Assembly (NCBI GenBank): GCA_045536025.1
Contig: JAZSMT010000019.1
Span: 1-36,472 of the forward strand
Length of the DNA stretch: 36,472 nucleotides
Origin: HGM11412 sp045536025
Lineage (GTDB): Bacteria; Bacillota; Clostridia; Christensenellales; Borkfalkiaceae
Reading direction: 5' to 3'
Under the pieces are notes generated by a model. The model saw nothing but the letters and a program-made list of their open reading frames with translations. It made no database searches and was not told the DNA's origin. Numbering within the stretch: the first letter of the stretch is position 1; every line of letters begins with the position of its first letter. The position numbers were made by a program, and so were the translations under genes. This document shows, in pieces, positions 23,814 to 32,101 of this stretch.

Positions 23814-23829
23814 AATAACAAAGTTATTA
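23813..23829 (+). promoter_or_regulatory. Palindrome at the start site of asp23, shared with oadB2
   Basis: TAATAAC and GTTATTA flank AAA, a perfect 7-bp dyad that abuts the -10 box and covers the predicted start. The core matches the oadB2 dyad (19166-19180) at 14 of 15 positions, the one difference lying in the centre. A repressor bound here would block RNA polymerase. Confidence 0.55.
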
Positions 23830-23846
23830 AATAGCGAGGGTGTTTT

Positions 23847-24194
23847 ATGGCAAATATAAACCGTATTCCCGAATACGATGGTGACGGAAGGGTTACTTAT
23901 AACGCAGGTATCGTTAAAGGTATTGTAGTTCTAGCAGTATCGAAAGTACAAGGCGTTTCGCTCAAAAAGAGTGGAAAGAAAGATAAACTTGATTTTATTA
24001 AAATTGATTTTAACGGCGACGTAATTACCGTTGACGTAACTGTTGATTTTATGTACGGTTATAACGTTCCAGATATTGCTTTTGATATTCAAGAAAGTAT
24101 TAAACACAACGTTGAAGCCGTTTCAAAATACAAAGTAAGTTCAGTTGACGTTCATTTTGACAACGTGTTCTTTTCAGAAAATTCAGTCGATTAA
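23847..24194 (+). CDS. Asp23/Gls24 family envelope stress protein
   Basis: A small soluble or membrane-associated protein of the Asp23/Gls24 family, linked in Gram-positives to envelope stress; its biochemical role is unknown. The product is 115 residues, with the family pattern VTYNAGIVKGIVVLAVSKVQ, then DKLDFIKIDFNGDVITVDVTV, then the YGYNVPDIAFDIQESIKHNV segment. The start follows GAGGGTG. In Clostridia this gene usually stands between spoIIIAH and nusB, as here. A terminator lies between it and nusB. Confidence 0.92.
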   Translation: MANINRIPEYDGDGRVTYNAGIVKGIVVLAVSKVQGVSLKKSGKKDKLDFIKIDFNGDVITVDVTVDFMYGYNVPDIAFDIQESIKHNVEAVSKYKVSSVDVHFDNVFFSENSVD

Positions 24195-24200
24195 CTTTAA

Positions 24201-24237
24201 AAACTGCCGCAACTAAGGTTGTGGCGGTTTGTTTTTT
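24201..24237 (+). terminator. Terminator or attenuator between asp23 and nusB
   Basis: AAAC-GCCGCAAC (24201-24212) pairs with GTTGTGGCGGTTT (24218-24230) with one G-U pair and one bulge, followed by GTTTTTT. It ends 18 bases before the nusB ATG. I find no promoter between it and nusB. Confidence 0.75.
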
Positions 24238-24254
24238 AAAAATTTAGGTGTATT

Positions 24255-24671
24255 ATGAGAAAAAATGCAAGAGAGGCGGTATATAAACTCCTATTTAGTT
24301 TGCAATTTAACGATAAATTCGATGATAATTACAAGCTTTTTATTTATAGCGAAGAAAATTTAACGGACGATGATATTAATTTTGCAAACGAACTAATAGA
24401 TTGTTATTTTGCTAACGAGGCGGATGTTAATTCAACAATATCCAAGCTTTCTAACGGTTACAAACTTGAAAGAATTTATTCTACAGACAAGTGTGCTTTG
24501 CAACTAGCAATTACCGAAATGACTTATTTAAAAGGTATTCCGCACATAGTTACTATTAGCGAGGCAATGGAGCTTATTAGAAAGTATTCAACGAAAGACA
24601 GTCCTAACTTTGTTAACGGAATACTTGCTGAGTATAAAAAACAACTGGAGGTGTTAAATGACAATACTTGA
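24255..24671 (+). CDS. nusB: Transcription antitermination factor NusB
   Basis: An RNA-binding protein that with NusE (S10) promotes rRNA transcription antitermination. It is 138 residues, all-helical. The N-terminus RKNAREAVYKLLFSLQF and the C-terminal block LRLAI-like LQLAITEMTYLKGIPHIVTISEAMELIRKYSTKDS (read in segments), then FVNGIL, are the NusB signatures. The start follows AGGTG. It stands 18 bases after a terminator and overlaps folD by 14 bases. Confidence 0.94.
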   Translation: MRKNAREAVYKLLFSLQFNDKFDDNYKLFIYSEENLTDDDINFANELIDCYFANEADVNSTISKLSNGYKLERIYSTDKCALQLAITEMTYLKGIPHIVTISEAMELIRKYSTKDSPNFVNGILAEYKKQLEVLNDNT

Positions 24672-25518
24672 CGGTAAAGCTTACAGTAGTGAATTAAGGC
24701 TTGAAATTAAAGAAAAGGCAGAAAAATTTTTCAATAATTACGGTAGGCAGGTAGGTCTTGCGGTAGTTATAATAGGCGAAGATCCCGCTTCTAAAATCTA
24801 CGTTAACAACAAAATTAAAGCGAGTGAAGAATCGTTTATTAAGTCATACTCTATAAGGCTTCCCGAAACCGTATCGCAAGAAGAGGCTGAATTAGAGGTT
24901 AAAAAACTTGCCGAGAACCCAGAGGTTGACGGTATTATCGTTCAGCTTCCGTTACCCAAAAAGTTTGATTCGGCTAAAATTCTTGCTAATATTCCAACAG
25001 AAAAGGACGTGGACGGGCTTTGTGCTGAAAATTTAGGTAAATTATTTGCGGGCGAAAAGACTTTAATATCTTGTACTCCACACGGCATTATTAAGCTTTT
25101 AAAAAGATACGGCATTGATTTTGCCGGCAAAAACGCCGTTGTCATTGGCAGAAGTAATATGGTGGGTAAACCCGTTGCAGGGCTTTTACTTAAAGAAAAC
25201 TGTACCGTTACCATTTGCCACTCTAAAACGAAAGATATAAGTGAAGTTACCAAACAAGCTGATATTTTGGTGGTTGCTATCGGTAAAAGTAGGTTCGTAA
25301 CCGGCGATATGGTTAAAGATGGCGCTGTTGTAGTTGACGTTGGCATGAATCGTGACGAGGGAAAGCTATACGGCGACGTTGATTTTGAAAGTGTATCTTT
25401 AAAATCCTCGTTTATAACGCCCGTTCCAGGTGGCGTAGGGCCGATGACGGTTACTATGCTAATGTATAATACGGTAGTTGCTGCATTTAGGAGTAAAGGA
25501 GTAGATGAGCTTTACTAA
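24658..25518 (+). CDS. folD: Bifunctional methylenetetrahydrofolate dehydrogenase/cyclohydrolase
   Basis: This interconverts methylene-, methenyl- and formyl-tetrahydrofolate in the cytoplasm. The substrate site YVNNKIKA carries the catalytic Lys, DGIIVQLPLPK follows, and then KDVDGLC. The NADP-binding domain shows VVIGRSNMVGKP, and the C-terminus has TPVPGGVGPMT. The length of 286 residues is normal. The start follows GGAGG inside the nusB end (14-base overlap). ispA overlaps its 3' end by 14 bases. The common xseA and xseB genes between folD and ispA are absent. Confidence 0.96.
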   Translation: MTILDGKAYSSELRLEIKEKAEKFFNNYGRQVGLAVVIIGEDPASKIYVNNKIKASEESFIKSYSIRLPETVSQEEAELEVKKLAENPEVDGIIVQLPLPKKFDSAKILANIPTEKDVDGLCAENLGKLFAGEKTLISCTPHGIIKLLKRYGIDFAGKNAVVIGRSNMVGKPVAGLLLKENCTVTICHSKTKDISEVTKQADILVVAIGKSRFVTGDMVKDGAVVVDVGMNRDEGKLYGDVDFESVSLKSSFITPVPGGVGPMTVTMLMYNTVVAAFRSKGVDELY

Positions 25519-26380
25519 AACATACAACGCTTACAAAGATTACTTTGAAAGCGAGCTATACAATCAAATATCTAATCTAAATTCTTCAGAGCCAACTCTT
25601 AAAGAGGCTATGATTTATAGCGTTAAAAACGGTGGCAAGCGCATACGCCCCGTCATTATGCTTGCAACTGCCGAGCTTTTAGGTGTTGACAAAAAAGACG
25701 TTTTGAGTTTTGCAATAGCGATTGAGTGTATTCACGCTTATTCGCTTATTCACGACGATTTGCCGGCAATGGATAACGACGATTTGCGTCGAGGTAAACC
25801 CACTAACCACAAAGTTTACGGCGAAGCATTAGCAATTTTAGCGGGGGACGGGCTACTCAATTACGCTTTTGAGCTAATTTTAAGGCGCGTTTCGGATAGA
25901 AATTCTATTTCGGCAGGGCGGTTGCTTGCACTTTATGCAGGTGCTTTTGGTATGATAGGTGGTCAAGCCCTTGATATTCTTTCGGAAAACAAGCCTATTA
26001 ATAGTGAAAGTGAAAAATTGCTTTTAGATATTCACGCTAATAAGACGGGTAGGCTTTTATCAGCGTCAGTTTTAGTACCTAGTTGTTTGGCTAACAATTT
26101 ATATTTTGACGAATTGTCTTTATACGGTAAAAATTTAGGGCTTTTATTTCAAATTACCGACGATATTTTAGATTACACCTCTAACCCTGAAACTCTTGGT
26201 AAGTCAGTAAACAAAGATAAAAATAGCAATAAACTTACCTTTGTTTCTCTTTACGGTATTGAACGTGCTTGTCAAATGGCTGAAAATTGCTATTTAGAGG
26301 GAGTTAAAGCAGTTGAAAAAATTGAGGGCTCTCAGTTTTTAATTGATATATTAAAATTCGTTAAAACGAGAAGTTTTTAA
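25505..26380 (+). CDS. ispA: Polyprenyl synthetase, farnesyl/geranyl diphosphate synthase type
   Basis: This condenses IPP with DMAPP or GPP to make FPP-type allylic diphosphates. The first Asp-rich motif is DDLPAMDNDD (from Asp84), the second is TDDILD (Asp219-Asp223), and GGKRIRP at 43-49 binds IPP. The length of 291 residues is normal for the short-chain group. The start follows AAGGAG inside folD. tlyA begins 2 bases after its stop. Chain length cannot be fixed from sequence alone; C15 is the usual product. Confidence 0.92.
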   Translation: MSFTKTYNAYKDYFESELYNQISNLNSSEPTLKEAMIYSVKNGGKRIRPVIMLATAELLGVDKKDVLSFAIAIECIHAYSLIHDDLPAMDNDDLRRGKPTNHKVYGEALAILAGDGLLNYAFELILRRVSDRNSISAGRLLALYAGAFGMIGGQALDILSENKPINSESEKLLLDIHANKTGRLLSASVLVPSCLANNLYFDELSLYGKNLGLLFQITDDILDYTSNPETLGKSVNKDKNSNKLTFVSLYGIERACQMAENCYLEGVKAVEKIEGSQFLIDILKFVKTRSF

Positions 26381-26382
26381 AT

Positions 26383-27150
26383 ATGAGATTAGACGCTCTT
26401 TTATGTAAAAACGGCGTGTTTTCGTCAAGAACTAAGGCAAATCAAGCCATAACTGAAGGTCGCGTTTTATATAACGGTAAACCTATAAAACCCTCTTTCG
26501 AGCTTGATAGTATTGATGGAATTACCGTCGTTAAAGACGAGTTTGTATCTAACGGCGGTCAAAAGCTTAAAAAAGCACTTATTGATTTTAAAGTTGACGT
26601 AAGCGGTTTAACTTTTGCTGATATAGGTGCGTCAAACGGTGGATTTACCGACTGTTTGTTAAAGTCGGGTGCTAGCAAGGTGTATGCTATTGACGTTGGC
26701 GAAAGTCAGCTTGACAAATCGCTTACTATTGATAATAGGGTTGTAGTTTTAGATAACACTAACGCTAGATATCTAACCTTTGATAGCCTTGGCGAAAGGG
26801 TTGACGGCGTCGTTTCTGACGTTAGCTTTATCTCGTTAACGCTTATTTTAAACGGTATTAAAAACGTTTTAAAAAGTAACGGATTTGCGCTGTTACTGAT
26901 AAAACCGCAGTTTGAGTGCGGTAAAGAATTTTTAAATAAAAACGGCATAGTTAAAAGCGAAAAAGCAAGAATTAACGCTATAAAAAAGGTTTATAATGCT
27001 TGTGTTGACTTAGCTATGTATCCCGTAAATTTAACAACGGCTCCCATAAGGGACGGCAAGAACGTCGAGTACGTTATTATGCTTAAAAATGACGATAACA
27101 GCGTATATTTTAGCGCTGAAGAATTAATAAGTAAATTAGGTGAACTATGA
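26383..27150 (+). CDS. TlyA family rRNA 2'-O-methyltransferase
   Basis: A SAM-dependent RNA methyltransferase with an N-terminal S4 RNA-binding domain (about 1-60, MRLDALLCKNGVFSSRTKAN) and an FtsJ-like catalytic domain. The SAM motif is DIGASNGGFTDCLL (about 79-92), followed by DVG and DVSFISLTLI, and KPQFECGKE near the active site. Mycobacterial TlyA modifies 16S and 23S rRNA. The length of 255 residues is normal. It follows ispA by 2 bases without a clear ribosome binding site and overlaps nadK by 4 bases. dxs, which often precedes it in Firmicutes, is absent. Confidence 0.92.
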   Translation: MRLDALLCKNGVFSSRTKANQAITEGRVLYNGKPIKPSFELDSIDGITVVKDEFVSNGGQKLKKALIDFKVDVSGLTFADIGASNGGFTDCLLKSGASKVYAIDVGESQLDKSLTIDNRVVVLDNTNARYLTFDSLGERVDGVVSDVSFISLTLILNGIKNVLKSNGFALLLIKPQFECGKEFLNKNGIVKSEKARINAIKKVYNACVDLAMYPVNLTTAPIRDGKNVEYVIMLKNDDNSVYFSAEELISKLGEL

Positions 27151-27956
27151 AGGCAGGATTATTTATAAACACAACTAAAAGTGAAGCTAACACAACGGCA
27201 AGCGCTTTTGGCAAAGCTCTTGTTGAAAACGGAATAGAATATAAAATCGTAAACCTTAAAGAAGATTGTAAAGACGTTGATTTAATAGTGGTTTTCGGCG
27301 GAGATGGTACGATTTTAAGGGTGGTTGACTACGCGCTTGAATTTGATATTCCTATCCTAGCCGTAAACATCGGAACGGTTGGCTTTTTGGCTTGCGTTGA
27401 GGCGGACGAGCTTCAAACGGCAATCGACCTTATTAAAGGCGGTAAACAATACGATAAGCGTTCGGTTTTAAAAATCGTATCTGGCGATAATAAATATTAC
27501 GCTTTGAACGAGGCGCTTGTACAAAGATGTTCAGTTGGCGTATCGATGAGCGAGGTTGCAAAGCTTTCCTTAAGCATAGGTGGCAATTTTGTAGATAAAT
27601 ATTTTGCCGATGGTATTATAATAAGTACGCCTACCGGTTCTACGGCATATTCTTTATCGTGCGGAGGTTCGATTATGTCGCCCGAGCTTAATGCGTTTAT
27701 AGCAACACCCGTGTGTCCGCACTCATTACACAGCAGGCCTATCGTTTATTTAGATAATAACCTTGCTAAAATTAAAGTTCTTGAAAATTCGCCAAAGTGC
27801 GCTCTTTACGTTGACGGCAAGTTCGTTAAAAACGTAAAAAGAGGGGAAGAGGTTGAAGTTTCAAGAAGTAGAAAAATGATAAAATTTTATAAAACTCAAG
27901 ATAATTTCTTTGAAAAACTTTTATTTAAACTCAATAAATGGAGCGAAACGAAGTAA
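27147..27956 (+). CDS. nadK: NAD kinase
   Basis: This phosphorylates NAD to NADP in the cytoplasm. The catalytic GGDGT motif is at 51-55, followed by NIGTVGFLA and PTGSTAYSLSCGG (the nucleotide site), then HSLHSRP. The length of 269 residues is normal. It overlaps tlyA by 4 bases (ATGA), and its TAA overlaps the argR ATG (TAATG). The order tlyA-nadK-argR-recN is usual in Clostridia. Confidence 0.96.
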   Translation: MKAGLFINTTKSEANTTASAFGKALVENGIEYKIVNLKEDCKDVDLIVVFGGDGTILRVVDYALEFDIPILAVNIGTVGFLACVEADELQTAIDLIKGGKQYDKRSVLKIVSGDNKYYALNEALVQRCSVGVSMSEVAKLSLSIGGNFVDKYFADGIIISTPTGSTAYSLSCGGSIMSPELNAFIATPVCPHSLHSRPIVYLDNNLAKIKVLENSPKCALYVDGKFVKNVKRGEEVEVSRSRKMIKFYKTQDNFFEKLLFKLNKWSETK

Positions 27957-28411
27957 TGTCTATAGAAAAACGTCGCGATAAAATCAGGCAAATAATTAAA
28001 GAAATTGAGGTGAATACTCAAGGCGAACTTGCAAGGCTTTTAACCTTGGAAGGGTTTTCTGTTACGCAAGCAACCGTTTCAAGAGATATTAAAGAGCTTG
28101 GGCTTATTAAAGAAAGAGGTAAGGTACTTAAGTATAAATACGCCGAACCTAAAGCCCTTCCTTTTACCGTATCAGAAGAAAAGGTTACAACGCTACTTAA
28201 ATCGTTTATATTGTCCGTTAAAAGCTCTGGCAACCTAATAGTTGTAAAAACGCTTGAGGGGCACGCATCAGCTTGCGGTATGGCGATTGATAAACTCTTG
28301 ATAGATGGTGTAATAGGCTCGGTTGCAGGGGACGATACCTTGCTTATCGTTGCTGAAGTTGGTTCTACGAGCTTAGTTGAACAAATTATTAAAGGTTACG
28401 TTAAATTATGA
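27956..28411 (+). CDS. argR: Arginine repressor
   Basis: A hexameric arginine-responsive regulator. The N-terminal winged helix has RRDKIRQIIKEI, then TQGELARLL and VTQATVSRDIKELGLIK (the recognition helix region). The C-terminal arginine-binding domain contains SGNLIVVKTLEGHASACGMA and VAGDDTLLIV. I chose the ATG at 27956 (151 residues), overlapping the nadK stop; an ATG at 27938 would add six residues and has no ribosome binding site. It overlaps recN by 4 bases. No ARG-box operator was identified in this window. Confidence 0.93.
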   Translation: MSIEKRRDKIRQIIKEIEVNTQGELARLLTLEGFSVTQATVSRDIKELGLIKERGKVLKYKYAEPKALPFTVSEEKVTTLLKSFILSVKSSGNLIVVKTLEGHASACGMAIDKLLIDGVIGSVAGDDTLLIVAEVGSTSLVEQIIKGYVKL

Positions 28412-30081
28412 TAAAAAGTGTCCGTATTAAAAATATAGCCCTAATTGAAACTGCTGAAATTGAGTTTTTCGGCGGTTTTAACGTGCTTTCAGGCGAAACG
28501 GGCTCGGGTAAAACGGTAATTATCAACGCAATTAACTTTGCACTTGGTGCAAAAGCCGATAAAACCCTTATTAGATACGGCGAAACTTGTTGTGAAACGG
28601 AGGTTGTGTTTAGCGATATATCTCCGCTTGCAAAATCGGTTTTAGACGAACTTTTTATAGAGGTTGACGACGAAGTTATTATAAGAAGGAAGTTAACCAT
28701 TGAGGGCAGGTCTGACGTTAGGGTTAACGGCGTTAGCGTAACCCTTTCTATGCTTAAAAAGTTAACTTTGATATTGTGCGATATATACGGGCAAAGCGAA
28801 CATTATTCCCTACTTAATCAAAATAATCAATTAAGGGTTTTAGACTCGTTTATCGGTCAACCGATTGAACTTTTAAAACAAAAAGCGCAACCTTTAATTG
28901 ACGAAATTAAAACATCAAGGAAAATTCTTGAAGAAAATGGTGGTGACGAGCGCTCACGCGCAGTAAGGTTGGACGTTTTGTCTTACCAAATTAATGAAAT
29001 TGAAAAAGCAGAGCTTATTGACCGTGAAGAGGATGACCTTTTAGCCAAACAACAGCTTTTTAAAAACGCTCAAAAAATAGGTGAGAGTTTATCGGTTGTA
29101 GATAGTGGCTTAAGTAGCGATGGCGGAGCTTGCGATATTATTTCAACCCTTTTATCTAAACTTCAACAAATATCTAATTTATCTAGCGTTTACGAAGCTC
29201 TTTACGATAGGCTCTACTCACTTAAAATTGAAGCTGACGATATATCAATGACGGCAAACGATTTGCTTTCAAATATCGATTTTGACGAGCGTGAAAGACA
29301 AGCCGTTGAAGATAGATTAGACCTTATTAAAGCTTTAAAAAGAAAGTACGGCAACAGTTATTCTGAAATTATGGAATTTTATTCAAAATCGCAGGAAGAA
29401 TACGAAAATTTACAAAATTTTGAAAAACTTTCTAAAGAGTGTGAGGATAAAATTTTACACGCTGAAAATAGCCTTTTTGCATTATACGATGAAATGTATA
29501 ATTTACGCCTTGAATATGCTGAACGTTTTTCAACGGCGGTTGAAAGCGAGCTTTTAACGCTTGGTATGGGTGGCGCAAAATTTGAAATTTCGGTATTAAA
29601 AACGGATAAGCTTTTATCGGTTGACGGTAATTCCGCCGTTGAATTTACGTTTAGTGCAAACAAGGGCGAACCACTTAAAAATATGAGCAAGATTATTAGC
29701 GGTGGAGAAATGAGTAGATTTATGCTTGCGCTTAAAATCGTATCAAGCGACGTTGGTGGAACTTACGTGTTTGACGAGATTGATGCTGGTATATCAGGCG
29801 AAGTCGCTAAAATAGTTGCTAAAAAGTTTGTGGAGCTTTCTAAGCGCTCGCAAATAATAACAATTTCACACCTACCGCAAATTCTATCTTTTGCAGATGA
29901 AAACTATCTTATTAAAAAGTCTGACGTTAATGGTAAAACGATAACTACGGTTAATAGACTTGATTTTGACGGAAAGGTTGACGAAATAATTCGTCTTACA
30001 GGCGGAGGAGATAAAGAGGTTGCTAAGCTTAACGCTTTATCAGCAATAAACTCGGCTGACGAATATAAAAAATCAATATAA
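28408..30081 (+). CDS. recN: DNA repair protein RecN
   Basis: An SMC-like ATPase of double-strand break repair. Walker A GETGSGKT is at 29-36, a coiled-coil middle spans about 150-370, the signature ISGGEMSRF lies near 430 and Walker B YVFDEIDAGISG lies near 452. The length of 557 residues is normal. It starts in the argR stop (ATGA). In many Firmicutes spoIVB and spo0A follow; here a bidirectional terminator and the groEL operon on the other strand follow instead. Confidence 0.96.
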   Translation: MIKSVRIKNIALIETAEIEFFGGFNVLSGETGSGKTVIINAINFALGAKADKTLIRYGETCCETEVVFSDISPLAKSVLDELFIEVDDEVIIRRKLTIEGRSDVRVNGVSVTLSMLKKLTLILCDIYGQSEHYSLLNQNNQLRVLDSFIGQPIELLKQKAQPLIDEIKTSRKILEENGGDERSRAVRLDVLSYQINEIEKAELIDREEDDLLAKQQLFKNAQKIGESLSVVDSGLSSDGGACDIISTLLSKLQQISNLSSVYEALYDRLYSLKIEADDISMTANDLLSNIDFDERERQAVEDRLDLIKALKRKYGNSYSEIMEFYSKSQEEYENLQNFEKLSKECEDKILHAENSLFALYDEMYNLRLEYAERFSTAVESELLTLGMGGAKFEISVLKTDKLLSVDGNSAVEFTFSANKGEPLKNMSKIISGGEMSRFMLALKIVSSDVGGTYVFDEIDAGISGEVAKIVAKKFVELSKRSQIITISHLPQILSFADENYLIKKSDVNGKTITTVNRLDFDGKVDEIIRLTGGGDKEVAKLNALSAINSADEYKKSI

Positions 30082-30109
30082 AAAATGCAAGCCAACGCTT
30101 GCATTTTTT
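30080..30109. terminator. Bidirectional terminator between recN and groEL
   Basis: TGCAAGC (30086-30092) pairs with GCTTGCA (30097-30103) around CAAC, extended by an A-run on the left and a T-run on the right. It can end both the rightward recN operon and the leftward groESL operon. Confidence 0.9.
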
Positions 30110-30122
30110 GTTTATTTTAATT

Positions 30123-31745
30123 TTAGTACATTCCGCCCATGTTACCTTGAGGCATCGGGGGTTCGGGTTGAGGAATATCGGTTACGATACTTTCTGTGGT
30201 GAGAAGGGTAGACGCAATTGACGCTGCGTTTTGAAGTGCTGAACGAGTAACTTTGGTCGGATCGATAATACCTGCGCTTACCATATCGCAATATTCGTTC
30301 TTATACGCGTCAAAACCGTAATTTTTATTTTCATTTCTTACGATATCGTTAAGAATTACCGAACCGTCAAGCCCTGCGTTCTTAGCAATTTGTCTAACGG
30401 GTTCTTCAACTGCGCGAAGAATAATTTGAGCTCCGGTCTTTTCGTCGCCCGACAAGGTTTCAGAAAGCACTTTAACGGCAGGTATAGTGGTTAAAAGGGC
30501 AGTACCGCCACCGGGAACGATGCCTTCTTCAACTGCTGCTTTAGTTGCTGCAAGTGCGTCTTCAATACGAAGCTTTTTCTCTTTCATTTCAACTTCGGTT
30601 GCAGCGCCTACGTTAATTACTGCTACGCCACCTGCAAGTTTTGCAAGGCGCTCTTGTAATTTTTCTCTATCGTAATCGGAGGTGGTAACCTCAATTTGAG
30701 ATTTGATTGCTTGAACTCTTGCTTTGATAGCATCAGGATTGCCGTTACCGCCGATAATAGTAGTGTTGTCTTTATCAACTTTAATTTGGCTAGCTCTACC
30801 AAGCATATTGATATTTACGTCTTTAAACTCAATGCCGAGTTCAGTAGAAATTACTTGACCGCCCGTTAAGATGGCAATATCTTCAAGCATAGCCTTTCTT
30901 CTATCGCCAAACCCTGGAGCCTTAACTGCTACGCAGTTAAATACGCCTTTAAGTTTGTTTACAACGAGAGCTGCGAGTGCGTCACCCTCAACGTCTTCAG
31001 CGATAATTAAAAGCTTAGCGCCCTGTTGAGCAACAGGCTCGATAACGGGAAGAATTTCTTGAATAGCCGAAATCTTTTTATCGGTGATAAGAATAAGCGG
31101 ATTGTCGTAAACCGCTTCCATTTTATCGGTATTAGTAACCATGTAAGCAGAAGCGTAACCACGGTCAAACTGCATACCGTCAACGGTGGTAAGTTCGGTC
31201 TTCATAGTCTTGCTTTCTTGGATAGTGATAACGCCGTCGTTACCAACTTTTTCCATTGCCTCGGAGATGAGAGCACCGATTTCCTCGTCACCAGCCGAAA
31301 TTGATGCTACTTGCGCAATTGAAAGCTTATCAGTTACGGGTTTAGACACCTTTTTAAGCTCGTCTACAGCTACGTTTACAGCCTTTTGAATGCCTTTCTT
31401 TAAAACGATGGGGTTTGCGCCTGCAGCGAGGTTTTTAAGCCCCTCTCTTATCATTGCTTGCGCTAATACAACAGCGGTGGTCGTACCGTCACCCGCGATA
31501 TCGTTAGTTTTGGTAGAAACCTCCTTAACAAGTTGAGCGCCCATATTTTCAAACGGGTCTTCAAGCTCAAGTTCTTTTGCGATAGTAACACCGTCGTTAG
31601 TGATGAGTGGTGCGGTGAACTTTTTATCTAAAACTACGTTTCTTCCTTTAGGTCCAAGAGTAATTTTAACGGTGTCAGCAAGAGTATTAACGCCTGCTTC
31701 AAGAGCCTTTCTTGCCTCTTCGCCGTACTTAATTTGTTTAGCCAT
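30123..31745 (-). CDS. groL: Chaperonin GroEL
   Basis: The 60-kDa chaperonin subunit that folds proteins in an ATP-driven double ring. It is 540 residues and begins AKQIKYGEEARKALEAGVN. The ATP site DGTTTAVVLAQ is near 86-96, GGGTALL lies near 410, and the C-terminus ends in the Gly/Met-type tail GNMGGMY. The start follows GGAGG (minus strand), 10 bases after groES. It is regulated with groES through the CIRCE element upstream of groES. Confidence 0.98.
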   Translation of the reverse strand: MAKQIKYGEEARKALEAGVNTLADTVKITLGPKGRNVVLDKKFTAPLITNDGVTIAKELELEDPFENMGAQLVKEVSTKTNDIAGDGTTTAVVLAQAMIREGLKNLAAGANPIVLKKGIQKAVNVAVDELKKVSKPVTDKLSIAQVASISAGDEEIGALISEAMEKVGNDGVITIQESKTMKTELTTVDGMQFDRGYASAYMVTNTDKMEAVYDNPLILITDKKISAIQEILPVIEPVAQQGAKLLIIAEDVEGDALAALVVNKLKGVFNCVAVKAPGFGDRRKAMLEDIAILTGGQVISTELGIEFKDVNINMLGRASQIKVDKDNTTIIGGNGNPDAIKARVQAIKSQIEVTTSDYDREKLQERLAKLAGGVAVINVGAATEVEMKEKKLRIEDALAATKAAVEEGIVPGGGTALLTTIPAVKVLSETLSGDEKTGAQIILRAVEEPVRQIAKNAGLDGSVILNDIVRNENKNYGFDAYKNEYCDMVSAGIIDPTKVTRSALQNAASIASTLLTTESIVTDIPQPEPPMPQGNMGGMY

Positions 31746-31755
31746 AATATCCTCC

Positions 31756-32040
31756 TTATTCTACGATTGCTAAAATGTCGCTTTGTTTAATGATGGTAAG
31801 GTCTTTGCCGTCAATCTTAAAATCGCTACCAGCGTACTTAGAGTAGAGAACAACGTCGCCTACCTTTACTTGCATAGTAATCTCTTTTCCGTCGATAATA
31901 CCGCCGGGGCCGACTGCTACTACTACTGCAGTTTGTTGTTTTTCTTGTGATGCAGAGGGAAGAATAAAACCGGTTTTGGTAGTTTCTTCTTTGCTAGATT
32001 GTTCAACGACAACTTTATCGAACAATGGTTTTATATTCAT
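31756..32040 (-). CDS. groS: Co-chaperonin GroES
   Basis: The 94-residue co-chaperonin cap of GroEL. MNIKPLFDKVVVEQ, the mobile loop with TKTGFILP, AVGPG, and VGDVVLYSKYAG are all typical. The start follows GGAG on the minus strand, 30 bases after the CIRCE element. It is the first gene of the groESL operon. Confidence 0.97.
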   Translation of the reverse strand: MNIKPLFDKVVVEQSSKEETTKTGFILPSASQEKQQTAVVVAVGPGGIIDGKEITMQVKVGDVVLYSKYAGSDFKIDGKDLTIIKQSDILAIVE

Positions 32041-32070
32041 AATAAACTCCTTTATATGATTTTTAGTTAT

Positions 32071-32097
32071 TTAGCACTCTTAACTATAGACTGCTAA
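32071..32097 (-). promoter_or_regulatory. CIRCE operator (HrcA binding site), one mismatch
   Basis: TTAGCACTC (32071-32079), nine bases, then GACTGCTAA (32089-32097). The consensus second arm is GAGTGCTAA, so one base differs. It lies just downstream of the groES promoter and over the predicted start. HrcA represses such sites until heat shock. hrcA itself is not in this window. Confidence 0.9.
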
Positions 32098-32101
32098 CTC
32101 T

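Noticed and set aside
24157..24186. Promoter for nusB within the end of asp23
   Set aside because: TTGACA at 24157-24162 has no acceptable -10 box at 16-18 bases, and it would lie before the terminator in any case.
30487..31389. Open frames on the plus strand inside groEL
   Set aside because: They are antisense shadows of a certain gene, with no ribosome binding site and no recognisable domain.
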